Positions 47,638 through 57,012 of a stretch of DNA of 64,000 nt are shown here, piece after piece. The stretch is from positions 28,692 to 92,691 of the forward strand of contig DFYY01000008.1 of assembly GCA_002383485.1 (NCBI GenBank), given 5' to 3'. Under the pieces are notes generated by a model, which made no database searches, was not told the origin of the DNA, and saw nothing but the letters and a program-made list of their open reading frames with translations. The stretch comes from Bacteroidales bacterium UBA4070 (GTDB taxonomy: Bacteria; Bacteroidota; Bacteroidia; Bacteroidales; VadinHA17). A program made the translations under genes and the position numbers. The first letter of the stretch is position 1. Each line of letters starts with the position of its first letter.

Positions 47638-47973
47638 ATGGATTACAAGAAAACAGCAGCTTCCTACACAACAATCACAAGGGACATTGACAAGTTTGAC
47701 GCTGAGACTCAGAACATCTACGAGAGCGTCATCATTGCCACCAGGCGGGCAAACCAGATCAGCGTTGAGATGAAGCAGGAACTCAACTCCAAGCTGGAGG
47801 AGTTCGCTTCATTCAATGACAACCTGGAGGAGGTGTTCGAGAACAGGGAACAGATTGAAATTTCCAAGTTCTATGAAAGGCTTCCGAAGCCCACTCTCAT
47901 AGCTCTTGCCGAGTTCGAAGAAGGCAAGATCTACTATCGCAATCCCGATAAGGAGCAGAAGCCGAAGAAGTAA
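47638..47973 (+). CDS. rpoZ: RNA polymerase omega subunit, Bacteroidota type
   Basis: 111 residues. The N-terminal DIDKFDAETQNIYESVIIATRRANQIS carries the omega/Rpb6 core motif (YE....A..RA.QI). The rest is a charged helix ending in EEGKIYYRNPDKEQKPKK. It is 15 bases after bamD and 9 bases before coaBC. Omega stabilises the beta-prime subunit during polymerase assembly. Confidence 0.9.
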   Translation: MDYKKTAASYTTITRDIDKFDAETQNIYESVIIATRRANQISVEMKQELNSKLEEFASFNDNLEEVFENREQIEISKFYERLPKPTLIALAEFEEGKIYYRNPDKEQKPKK

Positions 47974-47982
47974 TAGCACAAC

Positions 47983-49194
47983 ATGCTGAAAGGCAGGAAA
48001 ATACTGCTTGGAGTCACCGGAGGTATCGCAGCCTACAAGGCCGCTGTTATCATCCGGTTGCTTGTTAAGGAGGGGGCAGAGGTCAAAGTGATAATGACAC
48101 CCCTGGCAAAGGAGTTCATAACCCCCCTCACCCTGGCCACGCTATCAAAGAATCCCATTTTTGTAGATTTTTTTGATCCTGAGGACGGGCGATGGAACAG
48201 CCACATCGAACTGGGTCTGTGGGCTGACCTGTTCCTTATTGCCCCTGCCACTGCCAATACCATGGGAAAGATGGCCTCAGGCATTGCGGATAACCTGTTG
48301 CTGACAACATATCTCTCAGCCAGGTGCCCTGTTTTCCTGGCCCCGGCAATGGACCTGGACATGCTGGCACATCCGGCCACTGCCGATAATATTGAAAAGC
48401 TGAAATCCTTTGGCTGTCATATTATAGAGCCTGACACCGGTGAGCTTGCCAGCGGGCTGGAGGGCAAGGGCCGTATGGCTGAGCCGGAGGCAATAGTGAG
48501 GGAGCTCAGTGAGTTCCTTTCAAAAAAAAAAATAACTGAACTGCCGCTTCTGGGCAGAAGGGTCTTCGTCAACGCCGGTCCGACGGTTGAACCGATTGAC
48601 CCGGTTCGCTACATAAGCAACTATTCTTCCGGACGAATGGGCATTGCCCTTGCCGACGAGGCTGCAAGGCTTGGCGCCGTTGTGACCCTCGTGCTGGGTC
48701 CTGTAAACATCATGCCCTCAGAGAGGAATGTTGTCACCGTCCCGGTCAGGACAGCGGCAGAGATGAAAGAGGCGTCACTGGAGGCATTTCGCGAATGCGA
48801 TATAGCCATACTCGCTGCAGCGGTTGCCGATTTCACCCCGGAAGTGACAAAGGATACCAAGATCAAGCGGGGTGAAGGTGACATGGTCATCAGGCTTAAG
48901 CCTACCGAAGATATTGCAGCCACACTGGGACAAATCAAGGAGAAGGGGCAGTTTCTTGCCGGCTTTGCCCTTGAGACGGACAACGAGGTTGAAAACGCCA
49001 TGGGCAAGCTGCGGAGGAAAAACCTTGATATGATTATTCTCAACTCATTGCGCGATGAAGGCGCCGGTTTCGGCCATCAGACCAACCGGGTCACCATCAT
49101 TGACAGTAACAATAATATTGATAAATTTGAGTTGAAAACCAAGGACGAGGTTGCTTCGGATATACTGAAGAAAATCATCGGACTTACACGCTGA
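47983..49194 (+). CDS. coaBC: Bifunctional phosphopantothenoylcysteine decarboxylase/phosphopantothenate-cysteine ligase
   Basis: 403 residues. The N-terminal CoaC domain (1 to about 175) has GVTGGIAAYKA, HIELGLWADLFLIAPATANTMGK and LAPAMDLDM for FMN and substrate. The C-terminal CoaB domain (from about 190) has VNAGPTVEPIDPVRYISNYSSGRMG and AAVADFTP. Together they turn 4'-phosphopantothenate and Cys into 4'-phosphopantetheine for coenzyme A. An A11 tract (48522-48532) encodes the Ser-Lys-Lys-Lys linker at the domain junction; see findings. Confidence 0.96.
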   Translation: MLKGRKILLGVTGGIAAYKAAVIIRLLVKEGAEVKVIMTPLAKEFITPLTLATLSKNPIFVDFFDPEDGRWNSHIELGLWADLFLIAPATANTMGKMASGIADNLLLTTYLSARCPVFLAPAMDLDMLAHPATADNIEKLKSFGCHIIEPDTGELASGLEGKGRMAEPEAIVRELSEFLSKKKITELPLLGRRVFVNAGPTVEPIDPVRYISNYSSGRMGIALADEAARLGAVVTLVLGPVNIMPSERNVVTVPVRTAAEMKEASLEAFRECDIAILAAAVADFTPEVTKDTKIKRGEGDMVIRLKPTEDIAATLGQIKEKGQFLAGFALETDNEVENAMGKLRRKNLDMIILNSLRDEGAGFGHQTNRVTIIDSNNNIDKFELKTKDEVASDILKKIIGLTR

Positions 49195-49200
49195 TCGTCT

Positions 49201-50130
49201 ATGAAAAAACTGTCCGGAATCAGACTCTTCATGGCGGCAGTACTTATGGTACTGGCCACCGGTACGGCCGGAGCACAGGAGCTGTACTGCAATGTTCAGG
49301 TTTCTGCGCAGAAGATACAGGGTTCCAACCGTGAGATCTTCCAGAGCATGCAGCGTGACATCTATGAGTTTATGAACAGCATGGTCTGGACAGACAATGT
49401 CTTCAGCTTTGCAGAGCGGATTGAGTGCAACCTGCTGATCAACCTCGACGAGCAGTTATCCGCCGACGAGTTTCGCGGAACCATACAGGTGCAGCTCAGC
49501 CGGCCGGTATTCAACACCACCTATGAATCGACCGTACTCAACTTTGTCGACAATAATTTCCAGTTCAGGTATGTTGAGTTCCAGCCCCTTGAGTTCAATC
49601 CAAACAGCCATACCAGCAATCTTGTCTCGGTACTCGCCTATTATGCCTACATGCTGATAGGGATGGATTTTGACACCTATTCACAGGGAGGCGGAACACC
49701 CTATTTTCAGATTGCCGAAAAGATAGTTACAAATGCCCAGAACACACCGGAACAGGGTTGGAAGCCGTACGACGGCTCGAGGAACAGGAACCGCTACTGG
49801 CTGGTGAAGAATATCCTTGATACGGAATATTCTGGTGTCAGGCAGTTTATCTATCTCTATCATCTCAGGGGTCTCGACCGGATGGAGTCAGACATGACAC
49901 AGGCCCGGACTGAGATCTATGAGAGCCTCAGAAGGCTGCAGGAGGTTTACCGCCGCAGGCCTGATCCGTTCATGTACTATATGACAGTCATCATTGATGC
50001 CAAGGCAGACGAGATAGTGAATATCTTTTCACAGGGATTCCCCGAAGAGAAGAACAGGGTTGTCCAGATTCTGAATGAGATTGACCCTGCAAATGAAACC
50101 AAGTATCAGAAGATACTCGCCTCCACCTGA
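49201..50130 (+). CDS. DUF4835 exported protein
   Basis: 309 residues with a signal peptide (LFMAAVLMVLATGTAGAQ). The mature part starts ELYCNVQVSAQKIQGSNREIF and continues with FSFAERIECNLLINLDEQ and VLAYYAYMLIGMDFDTYS. This is the DUF4835 family, and some databases name it PorD-like and connect it with type IX secretion. I cannot confirm that role here. It is co-transcribed with coaBC and recN, six bases after the former. Confidence 0.85.
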   Translation: MKKLSGIRLFMAAVLMVLATGTAGAQELYCNVQVSAQKIQGSNREIFQSMQRDIYEFMNSMVWTDNVFSFAERIECNLLINLDEQLSADEFRGTIQVQLSRPVFNTTYESTVLNFVDNNFQFRYVEFQPLEFNPNSHTSNLVSVLAYYAYMLIGMDFDTYSQGGGTPYFQIAEKIVTNAQNTPEQGWKPYDGSRNRNRYWLVKNILDTEYSGVRQFIYLYHLRGLDRMESDMTQARTEIYESLRRLQEVYRRRPDPFMYYMTVIIDAKADEIVNIFSQGFPEEKNRVVQILNEIDPANETKYQKILAST

Positions 50131-50143
50131 CAACTGACCTCAC

Positions 50144-51802
50144 ATGCTCCGCAGACTGACAGTAAGGAACTATGCCATCATCAAAGAGCTGGACATGGGC
50201 TTTGGTGAAGGGTTTACAATAATTACCGGCGAGACTGGCGCCGGCAAATCCATTCTTCTGGGGGCTCTTGGTCTTGTGCTTGGCGAGAGGGCGGACACAT
50301 CGGTTCTGCTTAGTTCTGCTGAAAAATGCATTGTGGAGGCTGAGTTCAACATCAGTGGTTATGACCTGCAGGCGCTGTTTGAACAAAACGGGGTCGATTA
50401 TGATGATGAGGCCATATTGCGCCGGGAGATCACTCCGTCGGGTAAGTCGAGGGCTTTCCTGAATGACACTCCCGTCAATCTTGCCGTGCTGAAGGAGCTG
50501 GGCAGCAGGCTGATAGACGTGCACTCACAGCATGAGACGCTGCTCCTTGGGAACAACACGTTCCGGATGCGTGTGATAGATGCCTTTGCAGGCATGACCG
50601 TCCCGGCCAGGGAATATGCGCAGGCCTGGGGCATGTACAATGAAGCCAGAAAGGAGTATGACACTGCGGCTCTTGACCTGAGCAGGGCGAAGGCGGATTT
50701 TGATTATTATTCTCATCAGTTGGAGGAGTTCCGTGCTCTCGGTCTTGTGCAGGGCGAACAGGAGGCCCTGGAGCAGGAGCAGGAGATGCTGAACAATGCA
50801 TCGGAGATCAAAGAGGCGCTTGCTGCGGTGACGGCGGCCCTGGGCGGGGAAGAGGTCAATGCACTGTCGCTGCTTCGTACGGCGAGGCTGAGCCTTGCAC
50901 GCATAGCCGGCTGGCTGCCGGAGGCCGCAGGGCTGGAGAAGAGACTTGAAGGGCAGCTCATTGAACTGAATGACATCTCCTATGAGGCGGAGAAGCTCAA
51001 CGAAAAGGCTACGACCGACCCGCAGAGACTTGATCAGGTTTCACAGAGGCTGGATGCTATATATTCGCTGATGCAGAAGCACCGCTGCAGGGATATTGAC
51101 GAGCTGCTGGCCGTGCAGGCCCGGGTTGAAGAGGCAGTGACATCCACCTCGGATGTTGATGAACGGATCGGATATCTCAGGCAGAAGAGTGAGGCAGCCT
51201 TCGCTGTTGTGAAGGAGATGGCCGGACGGCTCTCAGAGGCAAGGAGACGGTCAGCATCGCCGCTGGCCGGTCAGATCGAGTCGCGGCTCAGGAAGCTGGG
51301 GATGCCGTATGCCCGTTTCGCTGTGCGTGTAAAAACGCTTGAATCACCGGGCCCTTCAGGAGTTGATGCAGTAGATTTCCTTTTCAGCGCAAACAGGCAG
51401 GTTGAGCCGGAGGAGCTCTCGCGGTGTGCTTCAGGCGGAGAGCTGTCGAGGGTGATGCTCTGTCTGAAATCAGTGCTGGCTGACAGTTCCGGACTGCCGG
51501 CGATAATCTTTGATGAGATCGATTCAGGTGTGTCAGGAGAGGTTGCATCGATGGTAGGCTCCATTCTTGCCGGAATGGGAAAGAGCATGCAGGTGATCAA
51601 CATCACGCATCTTCCGCAGGTTGCCTCACAGGGAGGTATGCATTACCATGTTTACAAGGAGGAGGGTGACCACTCAACAATTACCCGTGTCAGGTTGTTA
51701 ACTGACGAGGAAAGGGTAAAGGAAGTAGCCAGGCTGCTCAGCGGGAGCACAATTACCGAGGCTGCCATACGCAATGCCCGTGAACTGCTGAAGGACAACT
51801 GA
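50144..51802 (+). CDS. recN: DNA repair protein RecN
   Basis: 552 residues, SMC-like. Walker A GETGAGKSILLGAL (about 28-41) and the neighbouring LGERAD open the protein. Two coiled-coil arms with HSQHETLLLGN at their base lie between. The ABC signature CASGGELSRVMLCLK and Walker B IIFDEIDSGVSGEVA close it. RecN holds broken DNA ends together during double-strand break repair. It is the last gene of the bamD operon. Confidence 0.95.
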   Translation: MLRRLTVRNYAIIKELDMGFGEGFTIITGETGAGKSILLGALGLVLGERADTSVLLSSAEKCIVEAEFNISGYDLQALFEQNGVDYDDEAILRREITPSGKSRAFLNDTPVNLAVLKELGSRLIDVHSQHETLLLGNNTFRMRVIDAFAGMTVPAREYAQAWGMYNEARKEYDTAALDLSRAKADFDYYSHQLEEFRALGLVQGEQEALEQEQEMLNNASEIKEALAAVTAALGGEEVNALSLLRTARLSLARIAGWLPEAAGLEKRLEGQLIELNDISYEAEKLNEKATTDPQRLDQVSQRLDAIYSLMQKHRCRDIDELLAVQARVEEAVTSTSDVDERIGYLRQKSEAAFAVVKEMAGRLSEARRRSASPLAGQIESRLRKLGMPYARFAVRVKTLESPGPSGVDAVDFLFSANRQVEPEELSRCASGGELSRVMLCLKSVLADSSGLPAIIFDEIDSGVSGEVASMVGSILAGMGKSMQVINITHLPQVASQGGMHYHVYKEEGDHSTITRVRLLTDEERVKEVARLLSGSTITEAAIRNARELLKDN

Positions 51803-51836
51803 GCATTTAGTTACATAAAACTGAAACAATAGAATC

Positions 51837-52673
51837 ATGATCACAAATCTACTCGAGGGTAAAAAGGGTATAGTTTTCGGAGCTCTCAACGACAAGTCCA
51901 TTGCCTGGCATGTGGCGGAAAAGGCTCATGCCCAGGGCGCACGGCTGGTTCTTACAAACGCCCCGGTAGCAATACGGATGGGCACCATCGGCGAACTGGC
52001 TGAGAAGACCGGAAGCGAGGTTATATCTGCCGATGCTACCAGCATGAAGGACCTGGAGGTTCTTTTCAACAGGGCAATTGAGATATTTGACGGGAAGATT
52101 GATTTTGTGCTGCACTCCATCGGGATGTCACCAAACGTCCGGAAAGGAATACCCTATGCCGAGAGTAGCTACGAGAATATGCTCAAGACCTTTGACATAT
52201 CAGCTCTCAGCTTTCACCGGATATTGCAGACTGCCTACAGGATGGATGCCATAAGGGAGTGGGGATCCGTGCTTGCGCTTACCTACGTGGCCGCTCAGCG
52301 TACCCTGGCAGGATATAACGATATGGGTGACGCGAAGGCGCTGCTGGAGTCCATTGCCAGGAGCTTCGGCTATATCTATGGCAAGGACCGGCATGTGAGA
52401 GTCAATACCATATCACAGTCGCCCACCGCAACTACCGCCGGGGCAGGTATTTCGGGATTTGATTCGCTGGTTGATTTCTCCGACAGGATGTCACCTCTTG
52501 GCAATGCCGATGCTGCCGACTGCGCGGATGTTTGCATCACGCTCTTCTCCGACCTGACCAGGAAGGTCACAATGCAGAACATATTCAATGACGGGGGATT
52601 CTCGAGCATGGGTATGAGCGAAAGGGCGATAGAGCAGTACAACAAGAGCTTCAGGGATTGCCCCGATAAGTAG
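51837..52673 (+). CDS. fabI: Enoyl-ACP reductase FabI
   Basis: 278 residues, an atypical short-chain dehydrogenase. The N-terminal GLY-type site reads GKKGIVFGALNDKSIAWHVA. The active-site spacing ALTYVAAQRTLAGYNDMGDAKALLE has the two tyrosines and lysine of FabI (as Tyr146, Tyr156, Lys163 in E. coli). It completes each round of fatty-acid elongation using NAD(P)H. It follows recN by 34 bases and ends at a strong terminator. Confidence 0.95.
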   Translation: MITNLLEGKKGIVFGALNDKSIAWHVAEKAHAQGARLVLTNAPVAIRMGTIGELAEKTGSEVISADATSMKDLEVLFNRAIEIFDGKIDFVLHSIGMSPNVRKGIPYAESSYENMLKTFDISALSFHRILQTAYRMDAIREWGSVLALTYVAAQRTLAGYNDMGDAKALLESIARSFGYIYGKDRHVRVNTISQSPTATTAGAGISGFDSLVDFSDRMSPLGNADAADCADVCITLFSDLTRKVTMQNIFNDGGFSSMGMSERAIEQYNKSFRDCPDK

Positions 52674-52712
52674 AAATACCTACCGTCCGGAAGTATAAAT
52701 ACATATTTTGCG

Positions 52713-52750
52713 GCGCTCTGCCTTGCAGGCAGGGCGCTTTGTTTATTTTT
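52713..52750 (+). terminator. fabI terminator overlapping the next promoter
   Basis: GCGCTCTGCC (52713-52722) pairs with GGCAGGGCGC (52728-52737) in a 10-bp stem with a 5-base loop, followed by TTTGTTTATTTTT. Confidence 0.85.
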
Positions 52751-52751
52751 G
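52744..52751 (+). promoter_or_regulatory. -7 element of the DUF819 gene
   Basis: TATTTTTG lies in the T-tract of the fabI terminator and 20 bases before the ATG at 52772. The matching -33 TTG (52723-52725) lies in the loop of the terminator hairpin, 18 bases upstream. Confidence 0.5.
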
Positions 52752-52771
52752 GTTACCTAAAATTAACCGCT

Positions 52772-54064
52772 ATGTTTAGCCTGATACTGCTGGCCCTGTT
52801 CTGTCTTGTATTTCCCGTATTTCTTATCTGGCTCACTAACAGATACCCGTTCTTTAAAAAGGTAGGTGCAATAGTGCTGGCCTATGCCACCGGGATTATT
52901 ATTGCCAACGTGGGGCTGATGCCGCGTGCCAGTGATGCCTACCGCGAGGTCACAATAGGTCAGGATCGCCCCTATATCCCAAAGACAGAGGCTGTTGAGA
53001 TGGTTGCTGCGGGAACCATCAGCCATAGTGATTTCAGGTACAACAGCATTGCAGTAGTGCAGGACAGCATGCAGAGTGCACTGGTGCTGCTTGCCATACC
53101 TCTGATACTGTTTTCTCTCAATGTGAGGCGGTGGCTGAGGTTTTCCGGTAAGGGATTTCTGTCGATGCTGCTGGCCCTTGTATCTGTTATGGTAATTGTG
53201 GCGACGGGCTATCTTATTTTCAGGAACAGTATTGATGATGCCGATAAGATAGGAGGGATGCTGATCGGGTTATATACCGGAGGTTCAGTTAACCTTGCCT
53301 CCATCGCCCTGGCGCTGAAGGTTGATCCTAATGCATTTATCATGACAAATACCTATGACATGATAGTAGGAGCCATTGTTATCATGTTCTTCATTACTGC
53401 CGGGCCTGCCTTCTTCAGGTTGTTCCTTCCGCCCTTCAAGGCTCCTGCCGCTGCTGACGGGGATAGCACTGACATCGAGATGATGAACAGGAAAATGGCT
53501 GAGGATTTTGACGATTACTCCGGGATCTTCAAAAAAGGGATTGTATTGCCGTTGCTTGCCGCGATTGGGTTGGCGATCGTGATACTTGGTATTGGTGTGG
53601 GGATAAGTATGCTTCTGCCGGATGTCCCGATGACCATCTCGGTGATACTTACAATAACAACCCTTGGTGTGGCTGCCTCTTTCATCAGGCCGGTAAGGAA
53701 TATAAGGAAGACATTCCAGCTTGGCATGTATTTCATCGTGGCTTTTTCAATTGTCATAGCCACAAGATGTGATCTCAGTATAATCTTTCAGGCCAAATAC
53801 CTAAGCCTGCTCGGTTTTGTCACATATGCATATTTCGGTTCACTCTTACTGCACCTGTTTCTTTCATGGATTTTCAGAATCAATGCTGACGATTACCTTA
53901 TAACCACCACCGGGTTTGTTTATTCACCGCCGTTTGTGCCAATGGTGGCAGCTGCCCTGAAGAACAAGGATGTCATCCTTACCGGGCTTGCAACCGGTAT
54001 GATAGGCTGGATCCTCGGCAACTATATTGGTGTTGCCCTCGGGATGTGGCTGGGTAAGCTATAG
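52772..54064 (+). CDS. DUF819 family membrane protein
   Basis: 430 residues from the ATG at 52772; an in-frame ATG at 52739 lies inside the terminator and promoter and is rejected. About ten hydrophobic segments are visible. Phrases LLAIPLILFSLNVRRWLRFSGKGFLSM, GGSVNLASIALALK and ISVILTITTLGVAASFIRP fit the DUF819 family, which resembles ion-coupled transporters of the YjcL type. A hydrophilic loop near 223-250 (PAAADGDSTDIEMMNRKMAEDF) separates the halves. The substrate is unknown. Confidence 0.85.
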   Translation: MFSLILLALFCLVFPVFLIWLTNRYPFFKKVGAIVLAYATGIIIANVGLMPRASDAYREVTIGQDRPYIPKTEAVEMVAAGTISHSDFRYNSIAVVQDSMQSALVLLAIPLILFSLNVRRWLRFSGKGFLSMLLALVSVMVIVATGYLIFRNSIDDADKIGGMLIGLYTGGSVNLASIALALKVDPNAFIMTNTYDMIVGAIVIMFFITAGPAFFRLFLPPFKAPAAADGDSTDIEMMNRKMAEDFDDYSGIFKKGIVLPLLAAIGLAIVILGIGVGISMLLPDVPMTISVILTITTLGVAASFIRPVRNIRKTFQLGMYFIVAFSIVIATRCDLSIIFQAKYLSLLGFVTYAYFGSLLLHLFLSWIFRINADDYLITTTGFVYSPPFVPMVAAALKNKDVILTGLATGMIGWILGNYIGVALGMWLGKL

Positions 54065-54116
54065 TCTGAAAGTCAAAAAGTCTGAAAGTCGAAAAAAACT
54101 ATATTTTACTAACCCT

Positions 54117-54264
54117 CAGACCTTCAGACCCTCAGACCCTCAGCCCCTCAGACTCTCAGACTCTCAGACCCTCAGACCCTCAGACCCTCAGCCCCTCAGA
54201 CTCTCAGACTCTCAGACCCTCAGACCCTCAGCCCCTCAGACTCTCAGACTCTCAGACCCTCAGA
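54117..54264 (+). repeat. 8-bp tandem repeat, 18 units, with a 40-bp higher-order pattern
   Basis: From 54117 to 54260 there are exactly 18 units of 8 bases, each a version of CAGACCCT: A (CAGACCCT), B (CAGCCCCT) and C (CAGACTCT), with the first unit CAGACCTT. The order is A'AABCC AAABCC AABCC A, so the AABCC set (40 bases) occurs three times. The final CAGACGAC touches the stop of the convergent gene at 54268. Upstream, 54063-54094 holds two GTCTGAAA units in reverse orientation. A spurious frame crosses it because 8 is not a multiple of 3. Confidence 0.9.
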
Positions 54265-54267
54265 CGA

Positions 54268-55623
54268 CTAGAACAGGTAGTTGAGCCCGATATAGAACTC
54301 CATCCCCCCGTCCTGCTCCTTGAGCGCTTTCCCTATGTCAGCCGAGATGATGAAGTTTTCATTCATTGCTATCTTGAGGCCGAGGCCGGCAGCTATGTGA
54401 GGCTTGTCCTTCCCGTCAGTGAGAAAATCGCTGATGGATTCACCCGGCTCTATATCGTTCAGAAAACTCTGGAAAGCATTTCTGTCGACGTCTATCGGAT
54501 CAGTAACAATACCTGCATCAAAGAAATAATTGGTTCCGAGGTACCAGTTCTGGTTGATGAATTTAAACCGGACCATCTTCCAGCGCAGTTCTGCGTTGCC
54601 GTATGCAATCCCGTCACCGATAACCCTGTTTCTCAGCAAACCTCTGATGGTTTTGCTTCCGCCGAGGCCTTCAGAACTGGCGCCCCGGAGTTCTGATACA
54701 ATTATCTGCCCCTGGTAGTAGAAGGGCACGTTGCCGAACAGTGTTTGCTGATAACCGAGCCTGTAGGCAAAGTTCAGATCATCCTCCTTAAGGGTGAAAT
54801 ACTGTCTCCAGGTGAGGTAAAGCTTGCCGAACGAGGATTCGGCACCGAGGAATTCCGGTACTACTTCAATCCCGGTCTCTGCCCAGATACCACTCATCGG
54901 GCATGCACGCTGGTCGCGAGTATCATATGATATACCTCCCTTGATACCGGTAATCCATCCACCGTCAGCCTCCTCCGCAGAGATAATCCCTGCGCCGGTG
55001 TAGTACTCATAGAGGGTTGTCACATCAGGCAGGAACTTTGGATCTTCAGGGTCTTTGCCCTTGTTGAATTTGTCCACATCAAGCACATCCGGTTTGAACT
55101 GCTGGATGCTGAGTCCTGCATTCCAGTTCCAGTTGTTATCGCCGAATTTACCGATAAAGTCGTTCTTGAACCTGAAGAGGTGGCGTTTCATAGCATAAAA
55201 CAGGCGGCTGCGGTAGTCTGGAGACAGGCTGTTGTTAACCAGTTCGTCATCTGTCCATGCACTGTTGTAAACTGATCCGAAACCGTTGAATCCGTAAAAG
55301 TCATAGGCGAAGTCAGGCATGTAGCTCAGATCCACAGCGTACCTTATTCCCTTGATAAGGTAGTCCGAGTCATACATTACCCTGAGTATTGAACTTCCCT
55401 TGGTGAAAGTTGATGCTTCGACATATATCCTGTGATAAAAATCAGGATAGATCGATCCGTCGCCATAGTCGAACAGGTTAACCAGGGCTCCGTACTGGAA
55501 TCCCTGGTCAGTACTGAAAGTGACGGCCGGCAGGGCGCCGAAATTCCATCCCGTTTTGGTCTCCTGGGCCAGAACTGATGAGGCGAGGAACCCGGTCAGA
55601 AGAAGTAAAGAGAGTTTTTTCAT
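54268..55623 (-). CDS. BamA/Omp85-like outer-membrane barrel without POTRA domains
   Basis: 451 residues from the ATG at 55623 (an ATG at 55632 is also in frame and adds three). A signal peptide (LSLLLLTGFLASSVLAQ) is followed directly by barrel strands. The C-terminal third has the surface-antigen signature (GGSKTIRGLLRNRVIGDGIAYGNAELRW) and ends in MEFYIGLNYLF. No POTRA repeats precede the barrel, so it is not the assembly factor BamA itself. The minus-strand -7 box TAACTTTG (55647-55654) supports the start. Its cargo is unknown. Confidence 0.8.
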   Translation of the reverse strand: MKKLSLLLLTGFLASSVLAQETKTGWNFGALPAVTFSTDQGFQYGALVNLFDYGDGSIYPDFYHRIYVEASTFTKGSSILRVMYDSDYLIKGIRYAVDLSYMPDFAYDFYGFNGFGSVYNSAWTDDELVNNSLSPDYRSRLFYAMKRHLFRFKNDFIGKFGDNNWNWNAGLSIQQFKPDVLDVDKFNKGKDPEDPKFLPDVTTLYEYYTGAGIISAEEADGGWITGIKGGISYDTRDQRACPMSGIWAETGIEVVPEFLGAESSFGKLYLTWRQYFTLKEDDLNFAYRLGYQQTLFGNVPFYYQGQIIVSELRGASSEGLGGSKTIRGLLRNRVIGDGIAYGNAELRWKMVRFKFINQNWYLGTNYFFDAGIVTDPIDVDRNAFQSFLNDIEPGESISDFLTDGKDKPHIAAGLGLKIAMNENFIISADIGKALKEQDGGMEFYIGLNYLF

Positions 55624-55722
55624 AGGTTTCATTTTTGTTAGGAAATCAAAGTTAAAGAAAAATGATGCTCATATCCTGATTATTTTAATATTGCTACATT
55701 AGCGGACATTAATACCGGTGCC

Positions 55723-57012
55723 ATGAGCCTGATAATTCACAACACGGGAATGCTGGTGCAGACCAGGGAGGATGGTGCAGTCTTCACAGCCGGGAAGGAG
55801 ATGGCAGTGTTGCCTGTAATTGAAAAAGGGTGGCTGCTGATAGAGGACGGTATAATTGCCGGTTACGGCCCGCCTGAAACAATGCCTCTCTTCAGCAATG
55901 ACATCCGCCGAATTGATGCGGCCGGAGGATTGGTTTTTCCGGCTTTCTGTGACCCTCATACGCACCTGGTTTATGCCGGCAGCAGGGAGAAGGAATACAC
56001 CGACAAGATACGAGGATTGTCATATGAAGAGATCGCCAGGAGGGGCGGAGGCATTCTTAACTCGGCGAAGCTGCTTCATGAGACATCAGAGGAAGAACTC
56101 TTCCGGCAGTCGATGGAGCGCGTGAGGGAGATCATCTCCTTCGGCACCGGCGCTGTTGAGATCAAGAGCGGATATGGTCTGACAACAGAGGATGAACTCA
56201 AGATGCTTCGTGTCATAAAAAGGATAAGGCAGGAGTCCCCCCTCACAGTCAGGGCAACCTTCCTGGGGGCGCATGCAGTGCCTGCATCTTACCGTGACAA
56301 TCGCAGCGGTTATGTAGACCTTATAATAAATGAGATGATACCGGCTGTTGCTGCTGAAGGTCTGGCCGATTATATAGACGTATTCTGCGACAGGGGATTT
56401 TTCACTGTTGAAGATACGGCACGGCTGCTTGAGGCAGGGGCCCGGTACGGCATGCGTCCGAAGATACATGCCAACGAGCTTGATTATTCCGGTGGAATAC
56501 AGACAGGCGTGGCGCACGGAGCCCTCTCAGTTGATCACCTTGAGTTCACCGGTGACGAGGAGATAACTGCTCTGCTTGGCAGCGGCACCATGCCAACATT
56601 GTTGCCTGGTGCGGCATTTTTCCTTGGGATGACTGATCCGCCGGCAAGAAAAATGATTGAAGCAGGTCTGCCTCTGGCAATGGCAAGCGACTATAACCCG
56701 GGCTCATCACCTTCCGGAAACATGAAGCTGGTTGTTTCGCTCGGGTGCATCAGGCTTCGGCTGCTGCCTGAAGAGGCCATCAACGCGGTGACTCTCAATG
56801 CTGCCTATGCCATGGGACTTTCCGAAACGCATGGGTCAATCACAATTGGCAAGAAGGCAAATCTGTTCATTACGAAAAAAATACCGTCATATGAATTTCT
56901 TCCATATGCATATGGAAGTAACCTGGTGGAGACAGTTATACTTAATGGTGAAGTAGTTTTCAATCAGGCAGTTGTTAACAAAAAACAGGTAACAGGCTGC
57001 AACGAGAATTAA
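55723..57012 (+). CDS. hutI: Imidazolonepropionase
   Basis: 429 residues, amidohydrolase fold. Metal and substrate residues are seen: His79 and His81 in DPHTHLVYAG, GAVEIKSGYGL, ATFLGAHAVP, the HANEL motif, and LASDYNPGS-like MASDYNPGSSPS. It opens the ring of imidazolone-5-propanoate to give formiminoglutamate. The next gene encodes the following step, so both form the lower half of histidine degradation. Confidence 0.96.
   Translation: MSLIIHNTGMLVQTREDGAVFTAGKEMAVLPVIEKGWLLIEDGIIAGYGPPETMPLFSNDIRRIDAAGGLVFPAFCDPHTHLVYAGSREKEYTDKIRGLSYEEIARRGGGILNSAKLLHETSEEELFRQSMERVREIISFGTGAVEIKSGYGLTTEDELKMLRVIKRIRQESPLTVRATFLGAHAVPASYRDNRSGYVDLIINEMIPAVAAEGLADYIDVFCDRGFFTVEDTARLLEAGARYGMRPKIHANELDYSGGIQTGVAHGALSVDHLEFTGDEEITALLGSGTMPTLLPGAAFFLGMTDPPARKMIEAGLPLAMASDYNPGSSPSGNMKLVVSLGCIRLRLLPEEAINAVTLNAAYAMGLSETHGSITIGKKANLFITKKIPSYEFLPYAYGSNLVETVILNGEVVFNQAVVNKKQVTGCNEN

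Noticed and set aside
54027..54284. Open frame of 85 codons with a repetitive PQ/RPSD/LRLSD product
   Set aside because: It is the 8-bp tandem repeat read through; the three frames all look alike and there is no ribosome site or family.
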